From Pseudopedobacter sp037968815 (GTDB lineage: Bacteria > Bacteroidota > Bacteroidia > Sphingobacteriales > Sphingobacteriaceae): a DNA stretch of 64,000 nt. Positions 8,306-17,883 of this stretch are shown here, one piece after another. Both the position numbers and the translations under genes were made by a program. Numbering within the stretch: position 1 is the stretch's first letter; the number at the start of each line of letters is the position of its first letter. Location of the stretch: positions 248,001-312,000 of the forward strand of contig JBBKWF010000011.1 in the NCBI GenBank assembly GCA_037968815.1. The letters are read 5' to 3'. Under the pieces are notes generated by a model. It worked only from the letters and a program-made list of their open reading frames with translations. It had not been told where the DNA came from and searched no databases.

Positions 8306-11167
8306 TTGAAAATACTTACTAAACACCTCTACATATTATTTCTAGCATCAGTCTGTATTTTCGGCTGGGGCTGTAAAGCAAAAAAAGATAAGCCAAAAGT
8401 TAAATTCATGAAAAATTTAACGGCACACTACAATATTTATTTCAACGCAAAGGAATCTTTAGAGGAAAGTAAAATTGCGATTAGAAACTCTCAGGAAGAT
8501 GATTTTAGCCAATTATTAGAAATCTTCCCCTTATCTAACCCAGAAACATCTGCTAATGAAACAGAAAGTTTAGATGCGGTAGTTAAACGAGCAAACACTA
8601 TAGCTATTGAAAAATATGAAAGCAATTGGCTAGATGACTCGTACCTGCTTTTAGCTGATGCGGAATACCTTAAGGGCGATTTTTACAATGCAATAGAATA
8701 CTATAGTTACGTTGGACAAACCTTTAAAAAAGAGAAGAAAAATAAATTAAAAGCTTATTTAGGACAGGTAAAAAGCGATTTTGCATTGAATTTAAACCAA
8801 GAAGCGGATTCTGTTTTAAACATGGCTGTTGCTTTAAAGTATAAATATAAAAGAGACGAGGTTGCCGCAGCACAAGCTAAATTAGCAATTATAAAAAATG
8901 ACATTAAAGGTGCAATTAAGCACTTAAAAAATGCGGTGTCTTTTTCAAAAGATGCTTATCAAAAGACTAGGTGGCGTTATATATTAGCTCAACTACAAGA
9001 AATAGATGGCGATACCAAAAGTGCTAGTGTAAACTATGCTAAAATTGCTAAAAGTAATGCAGCATTTGAAATGGCCTTTAATGCCAACTTATCAAAAATA
9101 AGAATTAGCGAAAACGCAGATGGAAAAACTTTTGATAAAATTGCAACGTTAAAAAAACTTTTAAAAGAGGATAAAAACCGCCAGTTAAAAGATCAAATTT
9201 ATTTTCAAATAGCCAAAGCCTATCAAGAGAAAAAGGATTATGAAACTGCTACAACATATTATACAACGGCAGCCCATACTATACCTGGAACGGCAAAACA
9301 AAAGGGATTAACTTATTTAAAGCTGGCCGAACTTAATTTTGAAACCTTAAAAGATTACACAAATGCGCAACTTTATTATGATAGCACTTTAAAGTTTTTG
9401 CCCAAGGACTACCCAAATTATACCAGCATTTCTACTAAAGCAAGTAATTTAAAATACTTAGCGGAGAGGTTAATTATTATTGAAAACCAAAAAAACAGGC
9501 TTTATTTGGCTACACTTAGTGAAGAACAAATTGAACTACAAGTAGATTCGCTATTTGCTGAAATCGAGAAAAGTAAAATTAAAGCTCCAACCGATGAAAC
9601 TTCACCTCAGTTGGTAAGTATCAATGATTTTTCTTCGGCAAACAAAACAGCAGGAACTTTTTATTTTTATAATGATGCAGCACTTGGAAAAGGCTATAGC
9701 GAATTTAAACGTAGATGGGGAAATAGAAAACTGACTGATAATTGGCGTATAAGTTCAGAAAACATGATTTCTTCTGCCGAAAAGGACTCCAATTCTGATA
9801 ACGATGGCGCTGACGTGGCAATAGTAGAATTTGAAAATAGAGATTCTGTAAAAGCGAAGCTGGTGAGAACAATTCCGTACAGCTTAGAAGCAAAGCAAAC
9901 TGCTAATGATAAAATATCCACTGCACTGTACGAGATTGCTTTGTTTTATAAGGATGTATTAAAAGACGAAAATGAATCTGTAGAAGCGTTTCAAGCTATC
10001 ATTCAAAACTTCCCGGAAGATAAAAATCTGGCAAATATCTATTACCAATTGTACAGGTTATCTGCGGAAAGCAACCCTGAGCAATCTGCTAAGTTCAAGC
10101 AAAAAATACTGAGTCAGTTTCCAAACAGTGTTTATGCAAAAGCTATTTCAGAACCTAATTTCGGTAAAGAAAGAGAGTTTAGGTTAAGTGTATTAAAATC
10201 TGAATATGCAAGTGTATACCAGCTTTATAAAGACAAAAAATATAACGAGGTTTTATCTCAACTAAACTCTTTAAAGCCTAGATATACCGGTTTTAAAGAA
10301 ATAGAGTCAACATTTGCTTATTTAGAATCGTTAACCATCGGGCATACCCAAAAAACACCAGTGTTTTTAGCCAGCTTAAACCAAATTATTAGAACCTACC
10401 CAGACAATGAGACTATAACGCCAGTTGCTAAACAGCAAATTGATTTTATTGCAAAAAATAGAGCCATTTTTGATCAACGTCCTACCGCACTATTAGCGCA
10501 TGATGATAATGAGTACAATTATAATCAGCCTCAAATTGTTTTTGCACCAGCAGTAAAAGAAGCTCCTGTTAAACCAGAACCCGTTGTTAAAGTTGAGCCA
10601 GCTCCAACTGTACCTAAAAAACCCGAACTAGTAGCAGAAACTAAAACTGTAGCAGAGTCGAAAGAGATTACTACCAAAAAAGAACCTGTTGTTGAAAAGC
10701 CTATTACAGAACCAACACCAGAAGTGGTTAAAGCACCTGAAACACCAAAACCTATTATAGAAAAAACACCAGAACCAGTACCCGAAAAACCGAAGGAACT
10801 GGTATTTAGCACCAATGAAAGACAAAGACATTTAATTGTAATTGATATAGAAGATCCAAAGCAAAATATTGCTCAACCGTTTTCTAAACTTTCTAATTAT
10901 TTTTACTCTAAATTTGACCCTTCTGAAGTAAAGTTGGTGATTCGTGTTGTTGGTGGAACGGATAAGTTTGTAATTATAAGTGGTAACTTTTATACCAAAG
11001 AGCAAGTAGATATAGTTGCTGATGAACTGACTAAAAAAATGCCTGAAATTATGGAAGGGCAAACCACACAGTACAAACAATTTATAATTACTGAGGAAAA
11101 TTTAAAGCTTTTGACTGATAAAAAATCAATAGAGCAGTATATAAAATCTATTACTCCCAAAAAATAA
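8306..11167 (+). CDS. SprE/PorW-like TPR lipoprotein of the type IX secretion system
   Basis: A large lipoprotein of about 953 residues. The start is placed at the TTG at 8306 because the frame's earlier TTG (8270) falls in a promoter box; from 8306 the protein begins with a basic segment, a hydrophobic stretch and a lipobox-like cysteine (FGWGC). The body is made of TPR-type helical repeats (for example WLDDSYLLLADAEYLKGDFY, DQIYFQIAKAYQEKKDYETA). A Pro/Glu/Lys-rich linker follows at about 10540-10805, then a roughly 110-residue folded C-terminal domain. This organisation and the N-terminal motif NLTAHYNIYFNAKE match SprE/PorW, which helps link GldKN rings to the T9SS translocon; gldKLMN lies 4 kb away. 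The assignment rests on recognition, not alignment. Confidence 0.78.
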   Translation: MKILTKHLYILFLASVCIFGWGCKAKKDKPKVKFMKNLTAHYNIYFNAKESLEESKIAIRNSQEDDFSQLLEIFPLSNPETSANETESLDAVVKRANTIAIEKYESNWLDDSYLLLADAEYLKGDFYNAIEYYSYVGQTFKKEKKNKLKAYLGQVKSDFALNLNQEADSVLNMAVALKYKYKRDEVAAAQAKLAIIKNDIKGAIKHLKNAVSFSKDAYQKTRWRYILAQLQEIDGDTKSASVNYAKIAKSNAAFEMAFNANLSKIRISENADGKTFDKIATLKKLLKEDKNRQLKDQIYFQIAKAYQEKKDYETATTYYTTAAHTIPGTAKQKGLTYLKLAELNFETLKDYTNAQLYYDSTLKFLPKDYPNYTSISTKASNLKYLAERLIIIENQKNRLYLATLSEEQIELQVDSLFAEIEKSKIKAPTDETSPQLVSINDFSSANKTAGTFYFYNDAALGKGYSEFKRRWGNRKLTDNWRISSENMISSAEKDSNSDNDGADVAIVEFENRDSVKAKLVRTIPYSLEAKQTANDKISTALYEIALFYKDVLKDENESVEAFQAIIQNFPEDKNLANIYYQLYRLSAESNPEQSAKFKQKILSQFPNSVYAKAISEPNFGKEREFRLSVLKSEYASVYQLYKDKKYNEVLSQLNSLKPRYTGFKEIESTFAYLESLTIGHTQKTPVFLASLNQIIRTYPDNETITPVAKQQIDFIAKNRAIFDQRPTALLAHDDNEYNYNQPQIVFAPAVKEAPVKPEPVVKVEPAPTVPKKPELVAETKTVAESKEITTKKEPVVEKPITEPTPEVVKAPETPKPIIEKTPEPVPEKPKELVFSTNERQRHLIVIDIEDPKQNIAQPFSKLSNYFYSKFDPSEVKLVIRVVGGTDKFVIISGNFYTKEQVDIVADELTKKMPEIMEGQTTQYKQFIITEENLKLLTDKKSIEQYIKSITPKK

Positions 11168-13413
11168 TGCAAAAAAAAACACCTTTAACTAAAGTAGATA
11201 TTAGCAAATACAATAGGATATTTTGGAAAACTATTGTTGGATTTATTGCTTTTATTGCATTAATATTTGTTGCAACTGGCTTTGGGCTTTTTGGGGAGTT
11301 ACCTTCTTTTAGAGATTTAGAAAACCCAAAAAGCAACCAAGCATCTATCATTTACACATCAGACAAATCTGAACTAGGTAATTATTTTGTACAAAACAGG
11401 TCAAATGTCACTTATCGTGAACTTTCGCCAAATGTAATCAACGCATTAATATCTACAGAAGATGAGCGATTTAAAGACCATTCTGGAATTGACTTTAAAC
11501 GAACGTTCACTATCTTTTTTTACAATTTAGTAGGCAAAAAACAAGGTGGTAGTACAATCACCCAGCAATTGGCATTAAACCTGTTCTCTGAGGAAGGCAG
11601 AGCTAGATCCTTTGTAAAAAGGATTCCACAGAAGTTGCGTGAACTAATTGTAGCAATTAAGTTAGAGCGCAATTATACCAAAGAAGAAATTATAACCATG
11701 TACTTAAATACGGTTGACTTTGGTAACAACTCTTTCGGAATAAAAGCGGCGTCTCGTACCTATTTCAATACTTCACCTGCAAAACTAAGTGCTCCGCAGG
11801 CAGCAACTTTAGTTGGTATTTTAAAAGGAGTAACCATGTATTCTCCTACAAGAAACCCTGATAGGGCTTTAGGGAGAAGGAACCTTATTTTATCAAAAAT
11901 GCGTGATGCACATTATATTACGGATGATGTATATCAATCTGCAAAAGAAAAAGGCCTAGAGTTACATTTTAGAGCAACCAACCACAATGAAGGTTTAGCA
12001 ACCTACTTCAGAACAATCTTAAAGCAAGATATTAAAAAAACTTTTTCTCAGCTTTCTATCACTAAAGCTGATGGTAGCTCTTACGATTTAGATAGAGATG
12101 GATTAAAGGTTTACACCACCATTGATTCAAAAATGCAACGTTATGCAGAGGAAGCACAACGTGAGTATATGAAAGATTTGCAAGCGCAATTTAACAACCA
12201 CTGGAAAGGTAGAGATGCTTTTAAAGGGAACGAAAACCTTATTATACAAGGTATGAGACGCTCTGACCGATATGCTGTACTTAAAGAAGAAGGAAAATCG
12301 GAAGAAGAGATTAAAGAAAACTTTAATGTGCCTGCAAAAATGGAAATATTTAGCTGGCGAGGTAACATAGATACCACCATGACCCCAATAGACTCTATAA
12401 AATATTATAAGATGTTTTTGAGAAATTCTATGATGGCTATGGATCCTGAAAATGGAGAAGTTAAAGCTTGGGTAGGCGGAATTGATTTCGAACATTTTAA
12501 ATACGATCAAGTAAAAATGGGAACCCGCCAAGTTGGTTCTACCGCAAAACCTTTTACTTATGCCGTAGGGATTGACAATGGTTACTCGCCATGCTACCAA
12601 GTAGATAACGTACCATATACTATTACCGGATATGGAGAACCTTGGACACCTAGAGGCTATGGTTCAATTCCTGGTTTTTTAACATTGAGAAAAGCATTAG
12701 CAAAATCTCAAAATTACATCACCGCTTGGGTAATGCAACAAGTTGGACCAACAGCAGTGGCAACCTTAGCAAAAAGAATGGGTATCACTTCCGATGTCCC
12801 TCCCTACCCTTCCATTGCGCTAGGATCTTTTGAAGCATCTGTATATGATATGGTTGGGGCATATAGTGCCTTTGTAAACCACGGTGTTTGGACAGAGCCT
12901 TTATACCTAACCCGAATTGAAGATAAAAATGGGAATATAATCTATGAGCGGAAACCAAAAGTTGTACAAGCATTAAATGAGCAGACGGCTTACGTTATGA
13001 CTTATATGTTAAAAGGTGTAGTTGAGCAGGGAACAGGTGTTAGGCTGCGTTATAAATACGGATTAACCAACCCAATTGGAGGAAAAACTGGAACAACAAA
13101 TGATAACTCTGATGGTTGGTTTATGGGAATTACGCCTAAACTAGTAACAGGTGTTTGGACAGGTAACGAAGATAGAGCAATCCATTTTAGAAGTACAAAC
13201 CTTGGAGAAGGGGCTAATACAGCACTCCCAGTTTTTGCGCTGTTTATGAAAAAGGTTTATGCTGATGAGTCTTTAGGTATTAAAAAGAACATTGACTTTG
13301 CTCCTCCAAAAGGTGGGGTAACCATTACTTTAGATTGCGACCAATATCAAAATCAAGAAGCTCATAAAACTACTGAAACCGGAGCAAATCCAGACGAAAG
13401 ATTAGGGTTTTAG
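11167..13413 (+). CDS. Class A penicillin-binding protein 1A-like
   Basis: Bifunctional peptidoglycan synthase. A single N-terminal transmembrane helix (about 17-40) is followed by a GT51 glycosyltransferase domain with EDERFKDHSGID, GGSTITQQLALNLF and the KEEIITMYLN region. The C-terminal transpeptidase has the SxxK motif in GSTAKPFTY, SxN as SQN, and KTG in GGKTGTTND. All catalytic motifs are present in 748 residues. Its ATG lies inside the stop region of the preceding gene, so the two are co-transcribed and probably translationally coupled. It ends at a strong terminator. Confidence 0.95.
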   Translation: MQKKTPLTKVDISKYNRIFWKTIVGFIAFIALIFVATGFGLFGELPSFRDLENPKSNQASIIYTSDKSELGNYFVQNRSNVTYRELSPNVINALISTEDERFKDHSGIDFKRTFTIFFYNLVGKKQGGSTITQQLALNLFSEEGRARSFVKRIPQKLRELIVAIKLERNYTKEEIITMYLNTVDFGNNSFGIKAASRTYFNTSPAKLSAPQAATLVGILKGVTMYSPTRNPDRALGRRNLILSKMRDAHYITDDVYQSAKEKGLELHFRATNHNEGLATYFRTILKQDIKKTFSQLSITKADGSSYDLDRDGLKVYTTIDSKMQRYAEEAQREYMKDLQAQFNNHWKGRDAFKGNENLIIQGMRRSDRYAVLKEEGKSEEEIKENFNVPAKMEIFSWRGNIDTTMTPIDSIKYYKMFLRNSMMAMDPENGEVKAWVGGIDFEHFKYDQVKMGTRQVGSTAKPFTYAVGIDNGYSPCYQVDNVPYTITGYGEPWTPRGYGSIPGFLTLRKALAKSQNYITAWVMQQVGPTAVATLAKRMGITSDVPPYPSIALGSFEASVYDMVGAYSAFVNHGVWTEPLYLTRIEDKNGNIIYERKPKVVQALNEQTAYVMTYMLKGVVEQGTGVRLRYKYGLTNPIGGKTGTTNDNSDGWFMGITPKLVTGVWTGNEDRAIHFRSTNLGEGANTALPVFALFMKKVYADESLGIKKNIDFAPPKGGVTITLDCDQYQNQEAHKTTETGANPDERLGF

Positions 13414-13433
13414 TAAATTGATTACATTAAACT

Positions 13434-13464
13434 GAACCACCCAAAAGGTGGTTTTTTTATTTTT
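13434..13464 (+). terminator. Terminator after the PBP1A gene
   Basis: The hairpin AACCACC / GGTGGTT with a short A-rich loop is followed by seven T, 21 bp after the stop codon. Its T-run overlaps a possible -7 box for uvrC. Confidence 0.85.
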
Positions 13465-13507
13465 GCATAGCGCCTTTTGAAATTTTTATAATACAAATTT
13501 CAAAAGG
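13458..13507 (+). promoter_or_regulatory. Putative uvrC promoter with a 13-bp perfect inverted repeat
   Basis: TATTTTTG at 13458-13465 fits TAnnTTTG. Just downstream, CCTTTTGAAATTT (13473-13485) and its exact complement (13495-13507) flank a 9-nt AT loop, ending 29 bp before the uvrC ATG. If the box is used, the mRNA would begin with this hairpin; otherwise it may be a dimeric repressor site. Confidence 0.5.
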
Positions 13508-13536
13508 ATATCAGATAAATTTAAACAGACTCTTAA

Positions 13537-15345
13537 ATGTTTGATTATAAATCAGCTTTAAAAAACGTACCGCATAAGCCTGGTGTATACCAGTACTACA
13601 ACGCCGATGGCGAACTGATTTATATTGGTAAAGCAAAGGATTTACGTAATAGAGTTGCCTCATATTTTAATAATGATAGTTATAAAGTAAATGCAAAAAC
13701 AAAGGTACTGGTTAGTAAAATCCGTAGCTTAACTTTCACTATAGTTGATACTGAGATTGATGCTTGGTTATTAGAAAACAGCTTAATAAAAAAACACCAG
13801 CCTCGTTATAATGTAATGCTCAAGGATGACAAAACTTATCCTTGGATTGTAATAAAAAATGAACCTTTCCCTCGCATTTTTGCTACTCGCAGATTAATAA
13901 AAGACGGCAGTAAGTATTTTGGACCGTATCCGTCTGTAAGTATGATGCACCATATTTTAGATTTAATAAAAGACACTTACCCTTTAAGAACCTGCAACCT
14001 TGCACTAAACCCGGCAAACATTAAAGCTGGCAAGTTTAAGGTGTGTTTAGAATATCAAATTGGCAATTGTAAAGGCCCTTGCGAAGCTTACCAATCCGAA
14101 GAAAGTTATAACCGCTTCATTGAAGAAATTAAGGATATTTTAAACGGGAAAATCAGCAACGTATTAAGAGAGTTAAAGAGTCAAATTGTAGAAGAAGCGA
14201 GTCAGTTAAACTTTGAGGAAGCACACCGTTTACAATCAAAGTACGATTTGTTAGAACGGTACCAAAGCAAGTCAACCATTGTTAATTCTTCTATTACTGA
14301 GGTTGATGTTTTTAGTATAGCTTCTGATGATAGAATTAGCTTTGTAAATTACCTAAGAGTGATGCATGGCACCATCATCCAAACACAAACTATTGAGCTT
14401 AAAAAGAAACTTGACGAATCTGACGAAGAGCTTTTATCAATTGCTATTTCAGAGTTTCGCTCAAAGTTTGAAAGCACCTCGAAAGAAATTATTGTCCCCT
14501 TTGACATGGAGCTGGAGGATGAAAACGTAAGATTTACCGTTCCAAAACAAGGAGAAAAAAAGAAACTATTAGATCTATCGTTAAAAAATGTGCTCTTCTT
14601 TAAAAAGGATAAAATTGACCAGTACGAAAAACTGAATCCCGAATTACGAACAGAACGCTTGCTTACACAGATGCAAAAGGATTTGCACTTAAGTGAACTC
14701 CCACGTCATATTGAGTGCTTTGATAACTCTAATTTCCAAGGAGATTATCCTGTTTCGGCGATTGTAGTTTTTAGAGACGGTAAACCTTCCAAAAAAGATT
14801 ACCGCCACTTTAACGTAAAAACAGTTGAAGGTCCAGATGATTTTGCCACTATGGAAGAGGCTGTTTTTAGAAGGTATAGGCGAATGTTAGAAGAAACTGC
14901 GCCATTGCCTCAATTAATAGTGATTGACGGCGGTAAGGGACAGCTATCATCTGCAGTAAAGAGTTTAAAGCTATTGGGCATTTACAACAAGGTGGCTATA
15001 ATTGGTATTGCTAAACGTTTGGAAGAGTTATATTATCCAGGAGACTCAGTTCCGTTGTATCTCGATAAAAAATCTGAAACTCTAAAGATCATCCAGCAAT
15101 TAAGAGACGAGGCACACCGTTTCGGAATTACCTTTCACCGTAAAAAGAGGGATCAAGGAACATTAAAAACTGAACTAGAGTTGATTGAAGGTATCGGAAA
15201 AACATCTTCACAAAACTTATTGAAGCACTTTAAATCCGTTAAAAAAATTAAAGAAGCTACAGAACAGGAGTTGATGCAGGTTGTAAATACAAAACAGACA
15301 AAAGCAATCCTCAATTTTTTCCAACAAAAAAGCCCTTCCAGTTAA
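13537..15345 (+). CDS. uvrC: UvrABC excinuclease subunit C
   Basis: Makes both incisions in nucleotide excision repair. The 602 residues show the domains in order: GIY-YIG nuclease (GVYQYY ... LIYIGKAKDLRNRV, residues 15-43), a Cys-bearing linker region (KVCLEYQIGNCKGPC), the UVR motif (SQLNFEEAHRLQSKYDLL), the RNase H-like 5' nuclease (ECFDNSNFQGDYPVSA, IDGGKGQLSSA) and a C-terminal HhH pair (LIEGIGKTSSQNLLKHF). The protein is complete. It is monocistronic between two terminators and convergent with gldN. Confidence 0.98.
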   Translation: MFDYKSALKNVPHKPGVYQYYNADGELIYIGKAKDLRNRVASYFNNDSYKVNAKTKVLVSKIRSLTFTIVDTEIDAWLLENSLIKKHQPRYNVMLKDDKTYPWIVIKNEPFPRIFATRRLIKDGSKYFGPYPSVSMMHHILDLIKDTYPLRTCNLALNPANIKAGKFKVCLEYQIGNCKGPCEAYQSEESYNRFIEEIKDILNGKISNVLRELKSQIVEEASQLNFEEAHRLQSKYDLLERYQSKSTIVNSSITEVDVFSIASDDRISFVNYLRVMHGTIIQTQTIELKKKLDESDEELLSIAISEFRSKFESTSKEIIVPFDMELEDENVRFTVPKQGEKKKLLDLSLKNVLFFKKDKIDQYEKLNPELRTERLLTQMQKDLHLSELPRHIECFDNSNFQGDYPVSAIVVFRDGKPSKKDYRHFNVKTVEGPDDFATMEEAVFRRYRRMLEETAPLPQLIVIDGGKGQLSSAVKSLKLLGIYNKVAIIGIAKRLEELYYPGDSVPLYLDKKSETLKIIQQLRDEAHRFGITFHRKKRDQGTLKTELELIEGIGKTSSQNLLKHFKSVKKIKEATEQELMQVVNTKQTKAILNFFQQKSPSS

Positions 15346-15358
15346 GGAAGAGCTTTTG
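15324..15358. terminator. Bidirectional terminator between uvrC and gldN
   Basis: CCTTCC and GGAAG arms, extended by AAAAGC/GCTTTT, form a hairpin that contains the uvrC stop codon in its loop. T-rich tails follow on both strands, six T on the minus strand, so it can end both convergent transcripts. Confidence 0.8.
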
Positions 15359-15408
15359 AATATTTATGTTAAAACGGATTTTAAGCTTTGCGTCTTAGGC
15401 TTAAAGAA

Positions 15409-16311
15409 CTAGTGTTCCCACATATTTTGTTCGTACTGAATTAAAGATCTTTTAATTCTATCCGCTTCCAGCAACTTATCCAAACCTGATTTCAAATCTG
15501 GTCTGTTAGCTAATTTATAGCCATCAGGATTTGATTCTTCGATAATTAAGCTTGAAAAATATCTCAATTGGAAAACATCATCAAAGCTGTATCTAATCTT
15601 CTCATTTGGATGATAAACATTAAACTTACAGATATAGCTTCTGATGGTAGGATAATTCACATAAAACAAACCAACCATATCAGCCCCTGCTTCACCTAAT
15701 TTAACATTAGGGTCTTTAAGTTTTGGAATACTTGCAGAACTTCCCGCAGTACTTGGAACAATTAATCCGATAGCAATAATAAAAGATTTAAACTCTGATC
15801 TATTGGTATCAAAATACCAATCTTCAACAATTCTTAAACCACATTTTGCCAAAAGTTCTTGTTCTGAGAACTGTAAAGGGTAACCTAAACCTGCTGATGC
15901 ATCTGTTTTTGTTAATAAAGTATTGTAATCAATTAACTCTTCAACTCTACCAGTACTTGGATTCCATGCTTGGTAAGCTTCAATTTTTTGCTCTGATATA
16001 CCTCTTAACAAAACTGTTAAAAAGTTCCTATTTGTATCAACTGGTGTAAGATATCTGTTTGCAGGATCTGCAAAATAAATATCTCTTGTTAATCTTTTTG
16101 CAAAAATAACATCATCACTTTTTACTCTAGGTAACTCAGGCGCACAATTAACTGGCTCTTTACCTAACTCTTTCTCTCTTTCAGCTTTTACCGATTCGGC
16201 TTTCTGAAAAATTGAATAAATAGGCATTACTTTAGGTTTATCCGAATCTTTTTGTGCAAAAAGATTAAAAGTAATACATAATAATAACGAAATGATGCTT
16301 AATTTTTTCAT
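15409..16311 (-). CDS. gldN: Type IX secretion/gliding protein GldN
   Basis: Periplasmic partner of GldK in the ring-shaped T9SS subassembly under the outer membrane (PorN in Porphyromonas). The 300 residues start with a cleavable signal peptide (MKKLSIISLLLCITFNLFAQ) and include the family region DIYFADPANRYLTP, a C-terminal LRYFSSLIIEESNPDGYK segment and no membrane helix after the signal. It is the last gene of gldKLMN, starting 1 bp after the gldM stop, and is closed by the bidirectional terminator near 15340. Confidence 0.94.
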   Translation of the reverse strand: MKKLSIISLLLCITFNLFAQKDSDKPKVMPIYSIFQKAESVKAEREKELGKEPVNCAPELPRVKSDDVIFAKRLTRDIYFADPANRYLTPVDTNRNFLTVLLRGISEQKIEAYQAWNPSTGRVEELIDYNTLLTKTDASAGLGYPLQFSEQELLAKCGLRIVEDWYFDTNRSEFKSFIIAIGLIVPSTAGSSASIPKLKDPNVKLGEAGADMVGLFYVNYPTIRSYICKFNVYHPNEKIRYSFDDVFQLRYFSSLIIEESNPDGYKLANRPDLKSGLDKLLEADRIKRSLIQYEQNMWEH

Positions 16312-16312
16312 G

Positions 16313-17842
16313 TTATCTACCTACTGAAATACTTACTGAACCTTCAAGGGTTCTTGTTGTACCATCCTCACCTGCAACCACAATACTTTGGAAACTTAAC
16401 ATATCCCCAGGATTTAAACCGCTAATTGTTGATTTTATTGTACCATCAAAATTTCCAGACTCTGATTTGTAAAATAAAGGATCTTGTCTTGGTCTGGTAA
16501 CAAACAAGTTGAATTTTACTACTCTAAATTTCAAGTCAAAATCAAAGTTACGTAATTCTGCTTCTAAACGGCTAATTGACCTTGCTGTTCCAGAAGGCAC
16601 CTGTCCAGATGCTTTATCTGCAAACGTTGCAATTGGATCTGGTACTTCTTTAATTCTAAATTTTGTAGCGCCTAAAACTTGCGACTTACCTTTTTCAATT
16701 TCTGCTGAAACGGTAATTGTAGCTTCTGTACCGCTACTTACCTTCACATTATAGTTACCATTTGAACCAGATATTGTACCTGTGGAAATGCTGACTTTTA
16801 GTTTTTCTTTTGCAATACCTGGTGCAGAAACCGAAACTGGATTTATTACACCTTTATAAAATACATTCATTTTATCAGGTGAAACTACTGCCGAAGGCTT
16901 AGCTACTTGGTATTCAATTGGGTCTGTTGTAAAAGATTTTATCTCTCCAGAAGTTGGATCTTTAAAAGAAACCGTACCAGTCCATTTATAAATACCTTCT
17001 TTTGTGCCACCAGACTTGTATTTACCAACGCCTTCTACATTTGGAAGAGCAGAGCCATTCACTGTTGCAGTAATTGGAATACTTGAACTTCCTGCTGTTA
17101 AAAACACATCAGCTTCATAAGTTTGACCAGCTAAAATATAGCTACTCTTAGCTACAGCTACAGCTCTGTACGAGTCAACGACACCACCACCTGTTGTTTC
17201 TTGGTAAAGTTTATTGATTACGTATGCCTCAGCATTTTTAGCATCATTTTGGAACTTAGATAATAAAGTAATGGTAGAAGTTAACGGTTTACCTTCGCCA
17301 AAGTTATAAGCTGCCCAACTCTGCTTTCCTTTAGTACTAGGATTTATCTTAGGCCATTCTAGCTCTAAACCAACACCTTTAGGTGTTTGTCCAATTAAAG
17401 CTGACATCTTTTTTGCGGCTTCTTCAATTTTCTTCTGTAAAACGTCACCTTTCTTTTTCTCAACCAATTCTTTGTGAGATATACCTAAGTCATCACGTTT
17501 TTTTAAATCACCGTTTTCCAACAGACCGTCAGTCATGGTAATCAATTCTTGCTTAACAAGCTCAATCTCTTTAACTATACCATCACCAATTTTCTTAGCT
17601 TCTTGAGCTTTTCTATAGTTTACTTCTGCTTTCTTAGGTGCATTATCATAGTAGTTCTTGAAAAGGTTCATGATAAATTTCAGACGATCGTCCATATTCT
17701 CATTACTCTTCTCTAAACCATCTCTTACTGTTTTAAAGGCATCCAATACGGTATTACTTACGTTTAATGCTAACATTGCCATTAACACTAGGTACATAAT
17801 ACCAATCATCTTCTGCCTTGGGGTTTCCTTACCGCCTGCCAT
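16313..17842 (-). CDS. gldM: Type IX secretion/gliding motor protein GldM
   Basis: Rotor-stalk subunit of the GldLM proton-driven motor that powers T9SS export and, where present, gliding. The 509 residues have a single N-terminal transmembrane helix (MIGIMYLVLMAMLALNVSNT) preceded by AGGKETPRQK, then a large periplasmic region with a helical start (about 40-170) and beta-rich D2-D4-type domains. The family motif at the N-terminus is intact. It lies between gldL and gldN in the conserved order. Confidence 0.96.
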   Translation of the reverse strand: MAGGKETPRQKMIGIMYLVLMAMLALNVSNTVLDAFKTVRDGLEKSNENMDDRLKFIMNLFKNYYDNAPKKAEVNYRKAQEAKKIGDGIVKEIELVKQELITMTDGLLENGDLKKRDDLGISHKELVEKKKGDVLQKKIEEAAKKMSALIGQTPKGVGLELEWPKINPSTKGKQSWAAYNFGEGKPLTSTITLLSKFQNDAKNAEAYVINKLYQETTGGGVVDSYRAVAVAKSSYILAGQTYEADVFLTAGSSSIPITATVNGSALPNVEGVGKYKSGGTKEGIYKWTGTVSFKDPTSGEIKSFTTDPIEYQVAKPSAVVSPDKMNVFYKGVINPVSVSAPGIAKEKLKVSISTGTISGSNGNYNVKVSSGTEATITVSAEIEKGKSQVLGATKFRIKEVPDPIATFADKASGQVPSGTARSISRLEAELRNFDFDLKFRVVKFNLFVTRPRQDPLFYKSESGNFDGTIKSTISGLNPGDMLSFQSIVVAGEDGTTRTLEGSVSISVGR

Positions 17843-17883
17843 ATTTTAATTCTTAAAGCTTTTTTTAAATTAAATATTAATGA

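Noticed and set aside
10531..10815. Minus-strand open frames over the Pro-rich linker
   Set aside because: They are antisense shadows of a low-complexity coding stretch, with Gly/Ser/Val-biased composition and no upstream signals.
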